Source of the DNA: Pseudomonas putida
GTDB taxonomy: Bacteria > Pseudomonadota > Gammaproteobacteria > Pseudomonadales > Pseudomonadaceae
Assembly (NCBI RefSeq): GCF_002025705.1
Contig: NZ_CP018846.1
Span: 2,471,501 to 2,535,500 of the forward strand
DNA length: 64,000 bases
Direction of reading: 5' to 3'
Shown: one piece after another, positions 7,929 through 15,708 of the stretch
How the letters are laid out: each line of letters starts with the position of its first letter
Numbering within the stretch: position 1 is the stretch's first letter
Position numbers and translations under genes: made by a program
The notes under the pieces: generated by a model
Seen by the model: the letters and a program-made list of their open reading frames with translations, nothing else
Databases searched by the model: none
Told to the model about the DNA's origin: nothing

Positions 7929-8474
7929 ATGGTACGTTTGCTGATGTCCGTTCTCTGTGCCTTGGTGGTGTGGTCTGGCATCGCCGCTGCCGACACTTCC
8001 TCTTCTGCCTACCTGTTAAGCCCCGGCGACAAAGTCATGATTTCGGTCTGGCAGGAAGATACCCTGCGTCAAGAAACCGTGGTCCTTCCCGATGGCAGTA
8101 TCACCTTCCCGCTGGCGGGTCGCGTGGATGTCGCCGGCCTTGAAGCTACCGCCGTGGCGAAAAAGATCGAGACCGCGCTGAAACCTTACTTGGCCCAGCC
8201 CAATGTCAGCGTGGTGGTCACCAGCACGGCAGGCAACCTTGTGTATGTGCAAGGCAAAGTGATCAAGCCCGGCCCGGTGCCGATGGCAGGCCCTACGGCG
8301 GTGCTTCAGGCCTTGAGCATGTCGGGTGGAATGGACAAATTCGCCGACGAAAGTGCCATCAAGGTCATTCGCGGCCAAAAGGTCATGCCGGTGCGATACA
8401 AGGATCTGGTTTCTGGGCGTGACATGTCCACCAACTTCCAACTTCAGGCTGGCGATACGCTGGTCGTACCTTGA
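7929..8474 (+). CDS. Short polysaccharide export (OPX/Wza-type) protein
   Basis: This 181-residue periplasmic protein has a signal peptide (residues 1-21, ending GIAAA) but no lipobox. A PES domain follows (YLLSPGDKVMISVWQE, PDGSITFPLAGRVDVAG), then an SLBB-type domain (GNLVYVQGKVIKPGPVPM, ALSMSGGMDKFADES), and it ends at AGDTLVVP. It is about half the length of Wza and lacks both the membrane-spanning helix and extra SLBB domains. Short OPX proteins of this class are thought to need a separate outer-membrane barrel, and a barrel gene follows 25 bp downstream. It would form the periplasmic part of the polymer exit channel. It is the first gene of the export operon. Confidence 0.9.
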   Translation: MVRLLMSVLCALVVWSGIAAADTSSSAYLLSPGDKVMISVWQEDTLRQETVVLPDGSITFPLAGRVDVAGLEATAVAKKIETALKPYLAQPNVSVVVTSTAGNLVYVQGKVIKPGPVPMAGPTAVLQALSMSGGMDKFADESAIKVIRGQKVMPVRYKDLVSGRDMSTNFQLQAGDTLVVP

Positions 8475-8499
8475 CTTTCCTAATAACTAAGAACGACTT

Positions 8500-9618
8500 G
8501 TGCCTATCAATAAAACGACGAGTGTTGTAACGGCAATCATGATGATGCCGTTCTCTGGGGTGGTTGATGCCGCTAGCTGGCAGTCTTCAGTCGAGGTTCC
8601 CACGACTGTCGAGTACGACAGCAACCCATTGCTCCTGACGTCCAAGGAGAAAGGTGTGACGCGTACCATCATTGCGCCTGATTACACCCTGGTAGGTCAG
8701 TTCGATCGCGACCAGTTGCGCATGGGCGTGGGCATGCATGTGCTGCGCTCGTCCGACCGCTCGGTGATGGATGACCGTGAAGACCCCAACCTCAGGCTGG
8801 GCTGGCAGCGCGAAACCGAAAGCGGCGGCTTTGGCCTGCTGGCGCAATACGATGAAAGTTCGACGCTCTCCGGCGCGGTGCAGGATACCGGTGTAGTGAC
8901 CACCACCGACGGCACCCAGAAGATGTCCAGGCTCACGGGCAACTGGAGCAGCGCGGTGACCGAACGCAGCACCCTGGCCAACGAACTTCGCTATTCCCAT
9001 GCCAGCTACGACATCAGCTCGCTGACCGGTTATGACGAGTACGCCAACGATTTCAGCTGGACGTACGCCTGGAGCGAGCGCACCGACATCATCACCAGTT
9101 TCGAGGCACGGCGATACGAGCCGGACAGCGGCACCACGGCAATCGCCACCAACAGCTATGTCCCCAGCATTGGCGTCAAGTATCAGTTCTCTGACAGCCT
9201 GGTCGGCGATATGCATGTTGGTGTCAACCAGACCAACGGTGCCGGTACCCAGCGCCGTGGTGAAGGCGGCGCAGCGCTGACTTACCGAGGCTCGCGTACC
9301 GAGGCCAACCTCAGTGCCGACCGCAGCACGATGTCCAACGCCCAGGGCGGCGCAGCCGAGATGGACATGGTGCGTGCCGGCTGGAGCTACCTGGTCACTG
9401 AAACCACCCGGGTCGGCGCCGATGCCTGGTGGCAGGACAGCAAAGGGCAGAACCCCAACACCATGCAGACTTACAGCGTCTGGGCCAGCCGGGCCTTTTC
9501 GCCGGCCTGGGACCTGCGTTTTTCGTTGCTGTACAAGAAGCGTGAACAGGATGGCCTGCCCGATGCCGACGCTACCATCGCTGGTTTGACGCTGACGTAT
9601 AGATACCCCGACATCTGA
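8500..9618 (+). CDS. Outer-membrane beta-barrel protein (BBP2-like) of EPS export
   Basis: This 372-residue protein starts at GTG. It has a signal peptide of about 25 residues (ending GVVDAA) and then continuous alternating amphipathic strands typical of a barrel (RLTGNWSSAVTERSTLANEL, YDISSLTGYDEYANDFSWTY, WDLRFSLLYKKREQ). It ends with an aromatic-containing strand, LTLTYRYPDI. The pattern fits the putative beta-barrel porin family found beside OPX genes. The likely role is the outer-membrane pore for the polymer, working with the short OPX protein before it. The GTG start is chosen because the signal peptide begins there; no strong Shine-Dalgarno is visible and translation may be coupled to the gene upstream. 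Confidence 0.78.
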   Translation: MPINKTTSVVTAIMMMPFSGVVDAASWQSSVEVPTTVEYDSNPLLLTSKEKGVTRTIIAPDYTLVGQFDRDQLRMGVGMHVLRSSDRSVMDDREDPNLRLGWQRETESGGFGLLAQYDESSTLSGAVQDTGVVTTTDGTQKMSRLTGNWSSAVTERSTLANELRYSHASYDISSLTGYDEYANDFSWTYAWSERTDIITSFEARRYEPDSGTTAIATNSYVPSIGVKYQFSDSLVGDMHVGVNQTNGAGTQRRGEGGAALTYRGSRTEANLSADRSTMSNAQGGAAEMDMVRAGWSYLVTETTRVGADAWWQDSKGQNPNTMQTYSVWASRAFSPAWDLRFSLLYKKREQDGLPDADATIAGLTLTYRYPDI

Positions 9619-9638
9619 ACATCGGATTGGTGGCCACT

Positions 9639-11204
9639 ATGAAATCTGAGTACGAGCTTTCTATCAAAGATTACATTGCCATCATCAAGGATCGTGCCTT
9701 GCTGTTGGGGGTTGTCATAGTGGTCGTGCTGGCGGCGACCGTCGGGGTGGCAATCAGCGTGCCACCGATCTATCAATCGACCGGGACCATTCTGGTGGAG
9801 TCGCAGCAGATTTCCCCCGACCTGGTCTCGGCCGGCAACAACAGTTTTGCCGATGAGCGTATCGAGGTCATCCGCCAGCGGGTGATGACCCGCGAGAACC
9901 TGCTACGGATCATCGACAAGTACAACCTGTTTGCCGACCGCGGCAGCCGCCTCAGCGAAACCGACAAGATCGAGCAGATGCGCAGCGCCATCGTGGTGGC
10001 CACGCTCAGCACCTTTGTCAAAGGGCGCGGCGAGGCCACCGTGGCCTTTACCGTTTCCTACGAAGACAAACGCGCGGACGTGGCCAAGGAAGTGGCCGAT
10101 GAACTGGTGTCGCTGTTCCTCAACGAGAACATGAAGCAGCGCACCGAGCGTGCCACCGAAACCACCGAATTCCTCACCCAGGAGGCCAACAAGCTCGGCG
10201 CCGAGCTGGCCGACCTGGAAAACCAGCTGGCAGACTTCAAGCAGACCCATTCCAATGCCTTGCCCGAGAACCAGCAACTGCGCATGAGCATGCTGTCGCG
10301 TTCCGAGCTGGAATACCGCGAAGTGGACCGCGACTACAAGGCCGCGCAGGAAGAACTGCGCTACCTGGAGCTGGAACTTGCAGCGGCCAACTCCGGCGCC
10401 CCGGCCCAGGCCGCCAACGGCAGGGCTGTAGCCCCTGACCCGCAAGACCTGCCAGGGCTGAAGGCGGAGTATGCGCGCCTGCTGACCAAGTACACCGAAG
10501 CGCACCCGGATGTGGTGGCAATCAAACGCAAGATCGATGTGCTCAAGGCCTCGGGCGACCAGGGCATCGCCGCCGCCGGGGCACTGAACCTGGATGCCGC
10601 CAGGGTACGCACCAAGATGGCTGCGGCGCAGTCGCGCATCGCATCGCTGGCCGAGCAGAAGCGCCAGCTGACCACCAAGATGGAAGGCTATGAGGCCGAC
10701 ATCCTCGAAGCACCGCAAGTTGAACGCGGCCTGGTGACGCTGATGCGCGATCACGACAACGCGCGCAAGAAGTACGAAGAAATCCGCAACAAGGAAATGG
10801 GCGCGAAGATCACCGAAAGCCTCGAGCAGGAAAACAAGGCCGAGCGCTTCGTGTTGCTGGAACCACCGCTGATGCCGGAAAAACCGGTCAAACCCAACCG
10901 CAAGAAAATCGTCGCGCTTGGCCTGGTCCTGGCCCCGGCCGCTGGCGGTGGCCTGGTGATGCTGCTGGAAATGCTCAATCAGCGCGTGCGCGGTGTCGGG
11001 GCGCTGGAAAGCGTGCTGGGCAGGCGCGTGCTGGTGGCGGTGCCGTATATCTCTACCAAGGCGGACAAGGCCAGGCGCAAGAAGCTGCTATCGATGATGA
11101 TCGGTGCCGGTTTGCTGCTGGTTGCTATCCTGTTGGTGGTCGTCCATGTGGTTTACATGCCTTTGGACCTCCTGCTTTACAAAGCTATGGCTCGGTTTGA
11201 ATAG
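9639..11204 (+). CDS. Polysaccharide copolymerase / chain-length determinant (Wzz/GumC-type)
   Basis: A 521-residue inner-membrane protein. An N-terminal Wzz domain has a membrane helix at about residues 23-46 (LLGVVIVVVLAATVGVAI) and the following PPIYQSTGTILVESQQI. A long coiled-coil periplasmic part spans roughly residues 160-400 (AELADLENQLADFKQ, LAEQKRQLTTKMEGYEADIL). The proline-rich element PPLMPEKPVKPN precedes a second membrane helix, and a third hydrophobic segment lies near residues 485-510. There is no Walker motif, so the kinase is separate (next gene). Length and coiled coil fit the class found in exosortase-type EPS loci. ATG 9639 is chosen over in-frame TTG/GTG codons at 9627-9630. 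It sets polymer length together with the kinase. Confidence 0.88.
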   Translation: MKSEYELSIKDYIAIIKDRALLLGVVIVVVLAATVGVAISVPPIYQSTGTILVESQQISPDLVSAGNNSFADERIEVIRQRVMTRENLLRIIDKYNLFADRGSRLSETDKIEQMRSAIVVATLSTFVKGRGEATVAFTVSYEDKRADVAKEVADELVSLFLNENMKQRTERATETTEFLTQEANKLGAELADLENQLADFKQTHSNALPENQQLRMSMLSRSELEYREVDRDYKAAQEELRYLELELAAANSGAPAQAANGRAVAPDPQDLPGLKAEYARLLTKYTEAHPDVVAIKRKIDVLKASGDQGIAAAGALNLDAARVRTKMAAAQSRIASLAEQKRQLTTKMEGYEADILEAPQVERGLVTLMRDHDNARKKYEEIRNKEMGAKITESLEQENKAERFVLLEPPLMPEKPVKPNRKKIVALGLVLAPAAGGGLVMLLEMLNQRVRGVGALESVLGRRVLVAVPYISTKADKARRKKLLSMMIGAGLLLVAILLVVVHVVYMPLDLLLYKAMARFE

Positions 11205-11215
11205 GGAGCGCAGCG

Positions 11216-12022
11216 ATGGACAGAATTACGCCGGCTATTGGTAAGAACATTCACCAGGTTTCGCCTGCCACCCCCGAGACGGCGCAGGTACCTTCGGTCA
11301 TGGAGAAGCCCGGGGAGCTCGGCCAGTTCGATTACGTACAGACCAGGGTGGTGCCGCTGAATGCGGAGCTCCTGGAGCGTAACCGGATCGTTTCCTTCAA
11401 CAAGAACTCGAACATGAGCGGGGCGATCGACCTGCTGCGCACACAGGTGCTGCAGGCCATGGAGGACAATGGCTGGCGTACGCTGGCAATCACCTCGCCA
11501 ACGCCCGAGGCGGGCAAGACGGTGCTGGCCGTCAACCTGGCCATGAGCATCGCCCACCACACCAACAAGACGGCCTTGCTGGTCGACTTCGACCTGCGCC
11601 GCCCGCGGGTGGGCAGCAGCCTCGGCCTGCCGATGGAGAAGGCGCTGAACGACGTGCTCAACGGCAAGGCCTGGCTCGAAGAGGCGCTGGTTAACCCGAC
11701 GCTGCCACGCTTTGTAGTGCTGCCGACACGCGAGCCGGTACCGATGTCCACCGAGGTGCTGTCGTCACCCAAGGTCAGCAACCTGATCACCGACCTGCGC
11801 GACCGTTATGACTCGCGGATCTGTATTTTCGACTTGCCGCCACTGCTGAGTTCGGATGACGCGATCACCGTGCTGCCGAAGTTCGACTGCGTGTTGCTGG
11901 TGGTGGCCAATGGGATGAACAGCAAGAAGGATATCGAGGATTGCCTGTACCACCTGGCCTCGTCGAACCTGGTTGGGGCGGTACTGAACAAGGCGGATGA
12001 ACAACCGCGGACTTACTACTGA
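11216..12022 (+). CDS. BY-kinase (CpsD/CapB-type tyrosine autokinase) for EPS
   Basis: A 268-residue cytosolic ATPase. It has Walker A SPTPEAGKT (about residues 94-102), Walker A' LLVDFDLRRPRV (about 121-132) and Walker B ICIFDLPPLLSS (about 200-211), the triad of bacterial tyrosine kinases. The usual C-terminal tyrosine cluster is reduced to a final pair (PRTYY). It lies 11 bp after the chain-length gene with ribosome site GGGAG, so the two are likely an operon pair that controls polymerisation by cycles of autophosphorylation. It ends just before a bidirectional terminator. Confidence 0.88.
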   Translation: MDRITPAIGKNIHQVSPATPETAQVPSVMEKPGELGQFDYVQTRVVPLNAELLERNRIVSFNKNSNMSGAIDLLRTQVLQAMEDNGWRTLAITSPTPEAGKTVLAVNLAMSIAHHTNKTALLVDFDLRRPRVGSSLGLPMEKALNDVLNGKAWLEEALVNPTLPRFVVLPTREPVPMSTEVLSSPKVSNLITDLRDRYDSRICIFDLPPLLSSDDAITVLPKFDCVLLVVANGMNSKKDIEDCLYHLASSNLVGAVLNKADEQPRTYY

Positions 12023-12029
12023 GGGTTGG

Positions 12030-12058
12030 CCCCTTCGCGTCGAGCTGACGCGAAGGGG
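12030..12058. terminator. Bidirectional terminator hairpin
   Basis: CCCCTTCGCGTC (12030-12041), loop GAGCT, GACGCGAAGGGG (12047-12058): a perfect 12-bp stem between the convergent kinase and galE genes. T-rich sequence follows only weakly (TTGGCTGT). Placement supports termination for both strands. Confidence 0.7.
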
Positions 12059-12065
12059 TTGGCTG

Positions 12066-13028
12066 TCACTTCCAGGGATACTTCTGCTCCCACTCCCACG
12101 CGTGACTCACGATCTCATCCAGTGAACTGAACACGGGCTGCCAGCCCAGCACTGCCCTGGCTTTCTCAGCATCCGCCACCAGCCGGGGCGGGTCACCGGC
12201 GCGGCGCGGCGCTTCGATGACAGCGATCTGCCGGCCAGTCACCGTGCGCGCTGTCTCGATCACTTCCTGCACCGAAAAGCCCAGCCCGTTGCCCAGGTTG
12301 AAGGATACGGTTGCACCATCTCTCAGCAGGTACTCCACTGCCAGCGCGTGCGCCGAAGCCAGGTCGGCAACATGGATATAGTCACGGATGCAGGTGCCAT
12401 CCGGTGTGTCGTAGTCATGGCCGAACACGGTCACGGCCTCGCGCCGCCCGGAAGCTGCCTGCAGGATCAGCGGGATCAGGTGGGTTTCTGGTTCATGGCA
12501 TTCGCCCAACTCGCCATCCGGGTCAGCGCCGGCTGCGTTGAAGTAACGCAAGCTTACCGAGCGCAGGCCATAAGCCCGGTCGAAGTCCTCGAGCATCTGT
12601 TCCACCATCCATTTGCTGCGCCCGTAGGGGTTGATCGGCAGCTTCGGGTGTTGCTCGTCGATGGGCACATACTGTGGGTCGCCATACACGGCGGCACTTG
12701 AAGAGAAGATCAGCCGCTTGATACCTGCCCGTACCATGGCCTCTAGCAGGCTCAGGGTCGCGCAGACGTTGTTCAGGTAGTACTTGTCGGGGTCGACCAC
12801 CGACTCACCGACCTGGATGAACGAGGCGAAATGGAACACCGCGTCGAAGTGATAATCGCTGAACAGGGCGTCCAGCGCGTGGCCGTCGGCGATGTCCAGG
12901 CATACCCATTCGATGCCGGGCGCCGGCGCCTCAAGGTCCGCCACCACCACCTCATGGCCGGCACGCAGCAGGTGCTTGACCATGTGTGAGCCGATATAAC
13001 CTGCACCACCGACAACCAAGTACTTCAT
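12066..13028 (-). CDS. galE: UDP-glucose 4-epimerase
   Basis: A 320-residue SDR-type epimerase. The N-terminal NAD site is GGAGYIGSHM (residues 7-16), followed by YHFDAVFHFAS, SSSAAVYGDP (catalytic Ser) and the Y-x-x-x-K pair in YGRSKWMVE. The substrate-binding NAAGADPDGELGE and GTCIRDYIHVADLA are typical of GalE. It interconverts UDP-glucose and UDP-galactose in the cytosol, most simply to supply UDP-Gal for this polymer. It is the last gene of a minus-strand set wzy-hydrolase-galE, 75 bp after the hydrolase. The ribosome site GGAGGA lies 5-6 nt before the ATG. Confidence 0.93.
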   Translation of the reverse strand: MKYLVVGGAGYIGSHMVKHLLRAGHEVVVADLEAPAPGIEWVCLDIADGHALDALFSDYHFDAVFHFASFIQVGESVVDPDKYYLNNVCATLSLLEAMVRAGIKRLIFSSSAAVYGDPQYVPIDEQHPKLPINPYGRSKWMVEQMLEDFDRAYGLRSVSLRYFNAAGADPDGELGECHEPETHLIPLILQAASGRREAVTVFGHDYDTPDGTCIRDYIHVADLASAHALAVEYLLRDGATVSFNLGNGLGFSVQEVIETARTVTGRQIAVIEAPRRAGDPPRLVADAEKARAVLGWQPVFSSLDEIVSHAWEWEQKYPWK

Positions 13029-13103
13029 CCAATCCTCCTGGAACAGACGCAGCGTCGAATGCCTGGAATACAGGGCTTCAATGACTGTAGATGGCGATAT
13101 GCC

Positions 13104-15704
13104 CTATTTCAAGAACAGCCAGTTGGCCATGTGCTGGCCATCGAAAGTGATCAGGTAACGCCCATCCTTGTAGCTCGCCGGCAGGGCTTTTTCCTGGCCG
13201 TCGCTGCTGCGGCTGTAGAGTTTCAGGCCCGCCGGCGCCTTGATGCTCAGGCTGCCTTGCAGGGGTTCGACATGGAACGGCGTTACGTCGTCGGGCCTGG
13301 GCACGGCGCGGCTGCCCAGCGAAATCAGCAGGCTGCGCGACTGGGTGAGCGGTTTGGCGTCCAGGCTCTGCACCACGACGCTGGCGTAGGCGGTTTTCAG
13401 CTGGAGCTGGATGTCACCCACGTTGAGCGACTGGCCGCCCAGCCATCCGGTTGCCGCCTGCGTCATGGGTGTATCGATGGTGTACAGGCCCTGCTGCCAG
13501 TTGTGCCGCAGCTCGCCGGTGTCGGTTACCGCCTCACTGGCATCGCTATCGATCAGCGACTGCCCAGGGTCTTTCAATACCTGCGCATCGGCAGGTATCA
13601 CGCCGGCCTGCAGCCACGGCAACTCCGGGGTTTTCGGCATGGCGATCTGCAGGCGGCCTTTCTCCATGGCTGTGCGCAGCATCACCGAGTTGGCTGGGGA
13701 AATCTCCTGGTTGAACAGGGTGGCTGCGGTGGGCGCGAAAACGTAGCGGGTCTTGGCCTGGTGCACGTCCTGGCGCCGATAGAGCAGGGCGGCCGCGGGG
13801 AGGGTGGCAATCAGCCCCGGGTCGTTGTAGGCATTCCAGTTGTCGGCCCGGCGCCACTGTTCATAAAACGCTTGCTGGCTGTAGGCGTATTGCATGATCG
13901 CGTCCCAACCCTGATGGCTGCCGGTGCCGGCCACGTAAAGCGGCAGCGAGTGGCGATCGGGCAGGGGGAAGGGTTCGGCGTTCCATTCGGTGACGGTCAT
14001 CGGCTTGCCCAGCACCTGGGCCGCACCCAGCCAGTGGATCATGCCGTCGCTGCTCAGCGGGTTCTTCTCCAGCTGGCCGAGGCCGCCGTAGCTGTGCGCG
14101 TCGACCACGTCGCCAGCGGTCAGTGCTGGCAGCGAGGACAGGCCATTGAGGCCCCAGGTACTGGTGGTGGCGATCGGCACCTTGACCCCGAGGGTGTGCA
14201 GGTAGCTGATCATGTCAGCGTAGAAGCGCTGCTCCAGGTCGTTGAGAAACAGCTTCGAGGGGCCGTGCTCCCAGGCGCGCCAGGTCTTGTCTTCCGGCAA
14301 GTCGTGGCGCTCGGCGAAGGCCTTGGCCTGATCCATGTAGAGGCGGTTGTGCTTGGGAACATTCTTGTCAGGCAGCAGCGCATTGCCGAAGTGGTGGGTG
14401 ACGTCGTTCTCGTTGGTGATCAGCACCGCGGCAATTGCCGGGTCGTCCTTGTAGGCGAGCCCGGTGTAGCTGTTGACGTGGGTCAGGTACTGCTCGGCAA
14501 AGCGCTTCATCGCTTGCTGCATGGTGACGTTGACGAACAGGTAGCCCTTGAGGCTGGCGACCGAGTGCTCCTTGGGCAGCTCGTCGAAGCCATAGATGTT
14601 GTCCGCTGCGGTGAGCGGGCGTGACACATGCAGGTCGAGCCATACGTAGATGCCTTCGTCCTTGAGGCTCTTGATCCACAGGTCGATCTTCTTCAGCGAC
14701 TCGTCGCTAAGCTGCTGGGTATCCTTGAGCTGCTGCAAGTCACCGAAGACGTTGGGCGTCACCCAGGGGGAGTCGTGGTGGTGCAGGCGTACGAGGTTGA
14801 AGCCCAGGGCCGACAAGCGCTTGGCCTGTTGCTTGATTTCCTCGTCGGGCGTGCGGAACAGCGAGTAGGCCGCCATGTTGGTGCCCCAGAAGCGCACCGG
14901 TGTGCCGTCAGCGAACACCAGCTGTTCGCCATCGGCCTTGACGAAGCCGCGCTTGCCGGCCGGTTTTTCCGCTGCGTTGAGGAACGACAGGTCAACCGGC
15001 GAGGTGCGCCAGTCGAGCTGGTCATCCGGCCAGGTCGCGGGGTCGGTGATGCCAAAGCGTTCGGTGGCGGTCTGGCCGATGGTGATATCGCCGGTCACGC
15101 TCAACTGCGCCTTGATCTGCTGTTGCCCGGGCTTGATCGGGTCGGTGTAGAAGAAGGTGCGCACCTGGTCGGTGTTGCCCCGTTCGAAATAGACCTTGGC
15201 CAGCGGTGGGTCGAAGCGCATTTCGACGTGCGGCCCCTTGGGGTTCTTGCCCCACGCCCAGCCGCGGTTTTCCGGTAGCAGCACCGGGTCGCCCATTTCC
15301 CCGGCGATCAGCGTGGGGTCGAAGCGCCAGACGATGCCGCCGCCCATCACGCCACTCTGCCTGCTGTGCGCCTGCAGGTCGAAGTCCCAGGTGAGGGTTT
15401 GCGCCTGGGGCTTCTGGATGTCGGCCTTCAGGTCGAAGTCCAGGTCCTTGTTGCTGCCGGTCACCGTGTAGCGGTAGGGCCCTTCGACCTTGAGCGCCGG
15501 ATAGAACCCCGTCCAGCCCCAGTTCGCGCCCCAGAAGTCGAAGCTGGGCACGAAAGCCGGGCCACCACCGTGGGTCAGGGTGGGCAAGCCGTTCTGTTCG
15601 TCCACACGCACGACCCAGTCTGACGCCCAGCCGCTCACGGGCAATGCCAGCAGGCCGACCAGTAACGATGTGCGGGTCCATGTACACAGGGCAAGGCTGG
15701 GCAT
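13104..15704 (-). CDS. Secreted GH5-like glycoside hydrolase of the EPS locus
   Basis: An 866-residue exported protein with a signal peptide of about 27 residues. An N-terminal beta-rich region (to about 250) precedes a TIM-barrel part opening with VRFWGTNMAAYSL and GFNLVRLHHHD. The acid/base is probably Glu432 in LITNENDV and the nucleophile Glu573 in MTVTEWNAEP, the two glutamates expected for clan GH-A. The last 200 residues look like beta-sandwich accessory domains. It lies 4 bp after wzy. Many EPS loci carry a hydrolase of their own polymer, for trimming, release or clearing the periplasm. The polymer specificity, and whether it is cellulase-like, cannot be told from the sequence. Confidence 0.82.
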   Translation of the reverse strand: MPSLALCTWTRTSLLVGLLALPVSGWASDWVVRVDEQNGLPTLTHGGGPAFVPSFDFWGANWGWTGFYPALKVEGPYRYTVTGSNKDLDFDLKADIQKPQAQTLTWDFDLQAHSRQSGVMGGGIVWRFDPTLIAGEMGDPVLLPENRGWAWGKNPKGPHVEMRFDPPLAKVYFERGNTDQVRTFFYTDPIKPGQQQIKAQLSVTGDITIGQTATERFGITDPATWPDDQLDWRTSPVDLSFLNAAEKPAGKRGFVKADGEQLVFADGTPVRFWGTNMAAYSLFRTPDEEIKQQAKRLSALGFNLVRLHHHDSPWVTPNVFGDLQQLKDTQQLSDESLKKIDLWIKSLKDEGIYVWLDLHVSRPLTAADNIYGFDELPKEHSVASLKGYLFVNVTMQQAMKRFAEQYLTHVNSYTGLAYKDDPAIAAVLITNENDVTHHFGNALLPDKNVPKHNRLYMDQAKAFAERHDLPEDKTWRAWEHGPSKLFLNDLEQRFYADMISYLHTLGVKVPIATTSTWGLNGLSSLPALTAGDVVDAHSYGGLGQLEKNPLSSDGMIHWLGAAQVLGKPMTVTEWNAEPFPLPDRHSLPLYVAGTGSHQGWDAIMQYAYSQQAFYEQWRRADNWNAYNDPGLIATLPAAALLYRRQDVHQAKTRYVFAPTAATLFNQEISPANSVMLRTAMEKGRLQIAMPKTPELPWLQAGVIPADAQVLKDPGQSLIDSDASEAVTDTGELRHNWQQGLYTIDTPMTQAATGWLGGQSLNVGDIQLQLKTAYASVVVQSLDAKPLTQSRSLLISLGSRAVPRPDDVTPFHVEPLQGSLSIKAPAGLKLYSRSSDGQEKALPASYKDGRYLITFDGQHMANWLFLK

Positions 15705-15708
15705 CTGA

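Noticed and set aside
13059..14624. 521-codon plus-strand frame opposite the GH5-like hydrolase
   Set aside because: Antisense shadow; the minus strand carries the signal peptide and catalytic glutamates.
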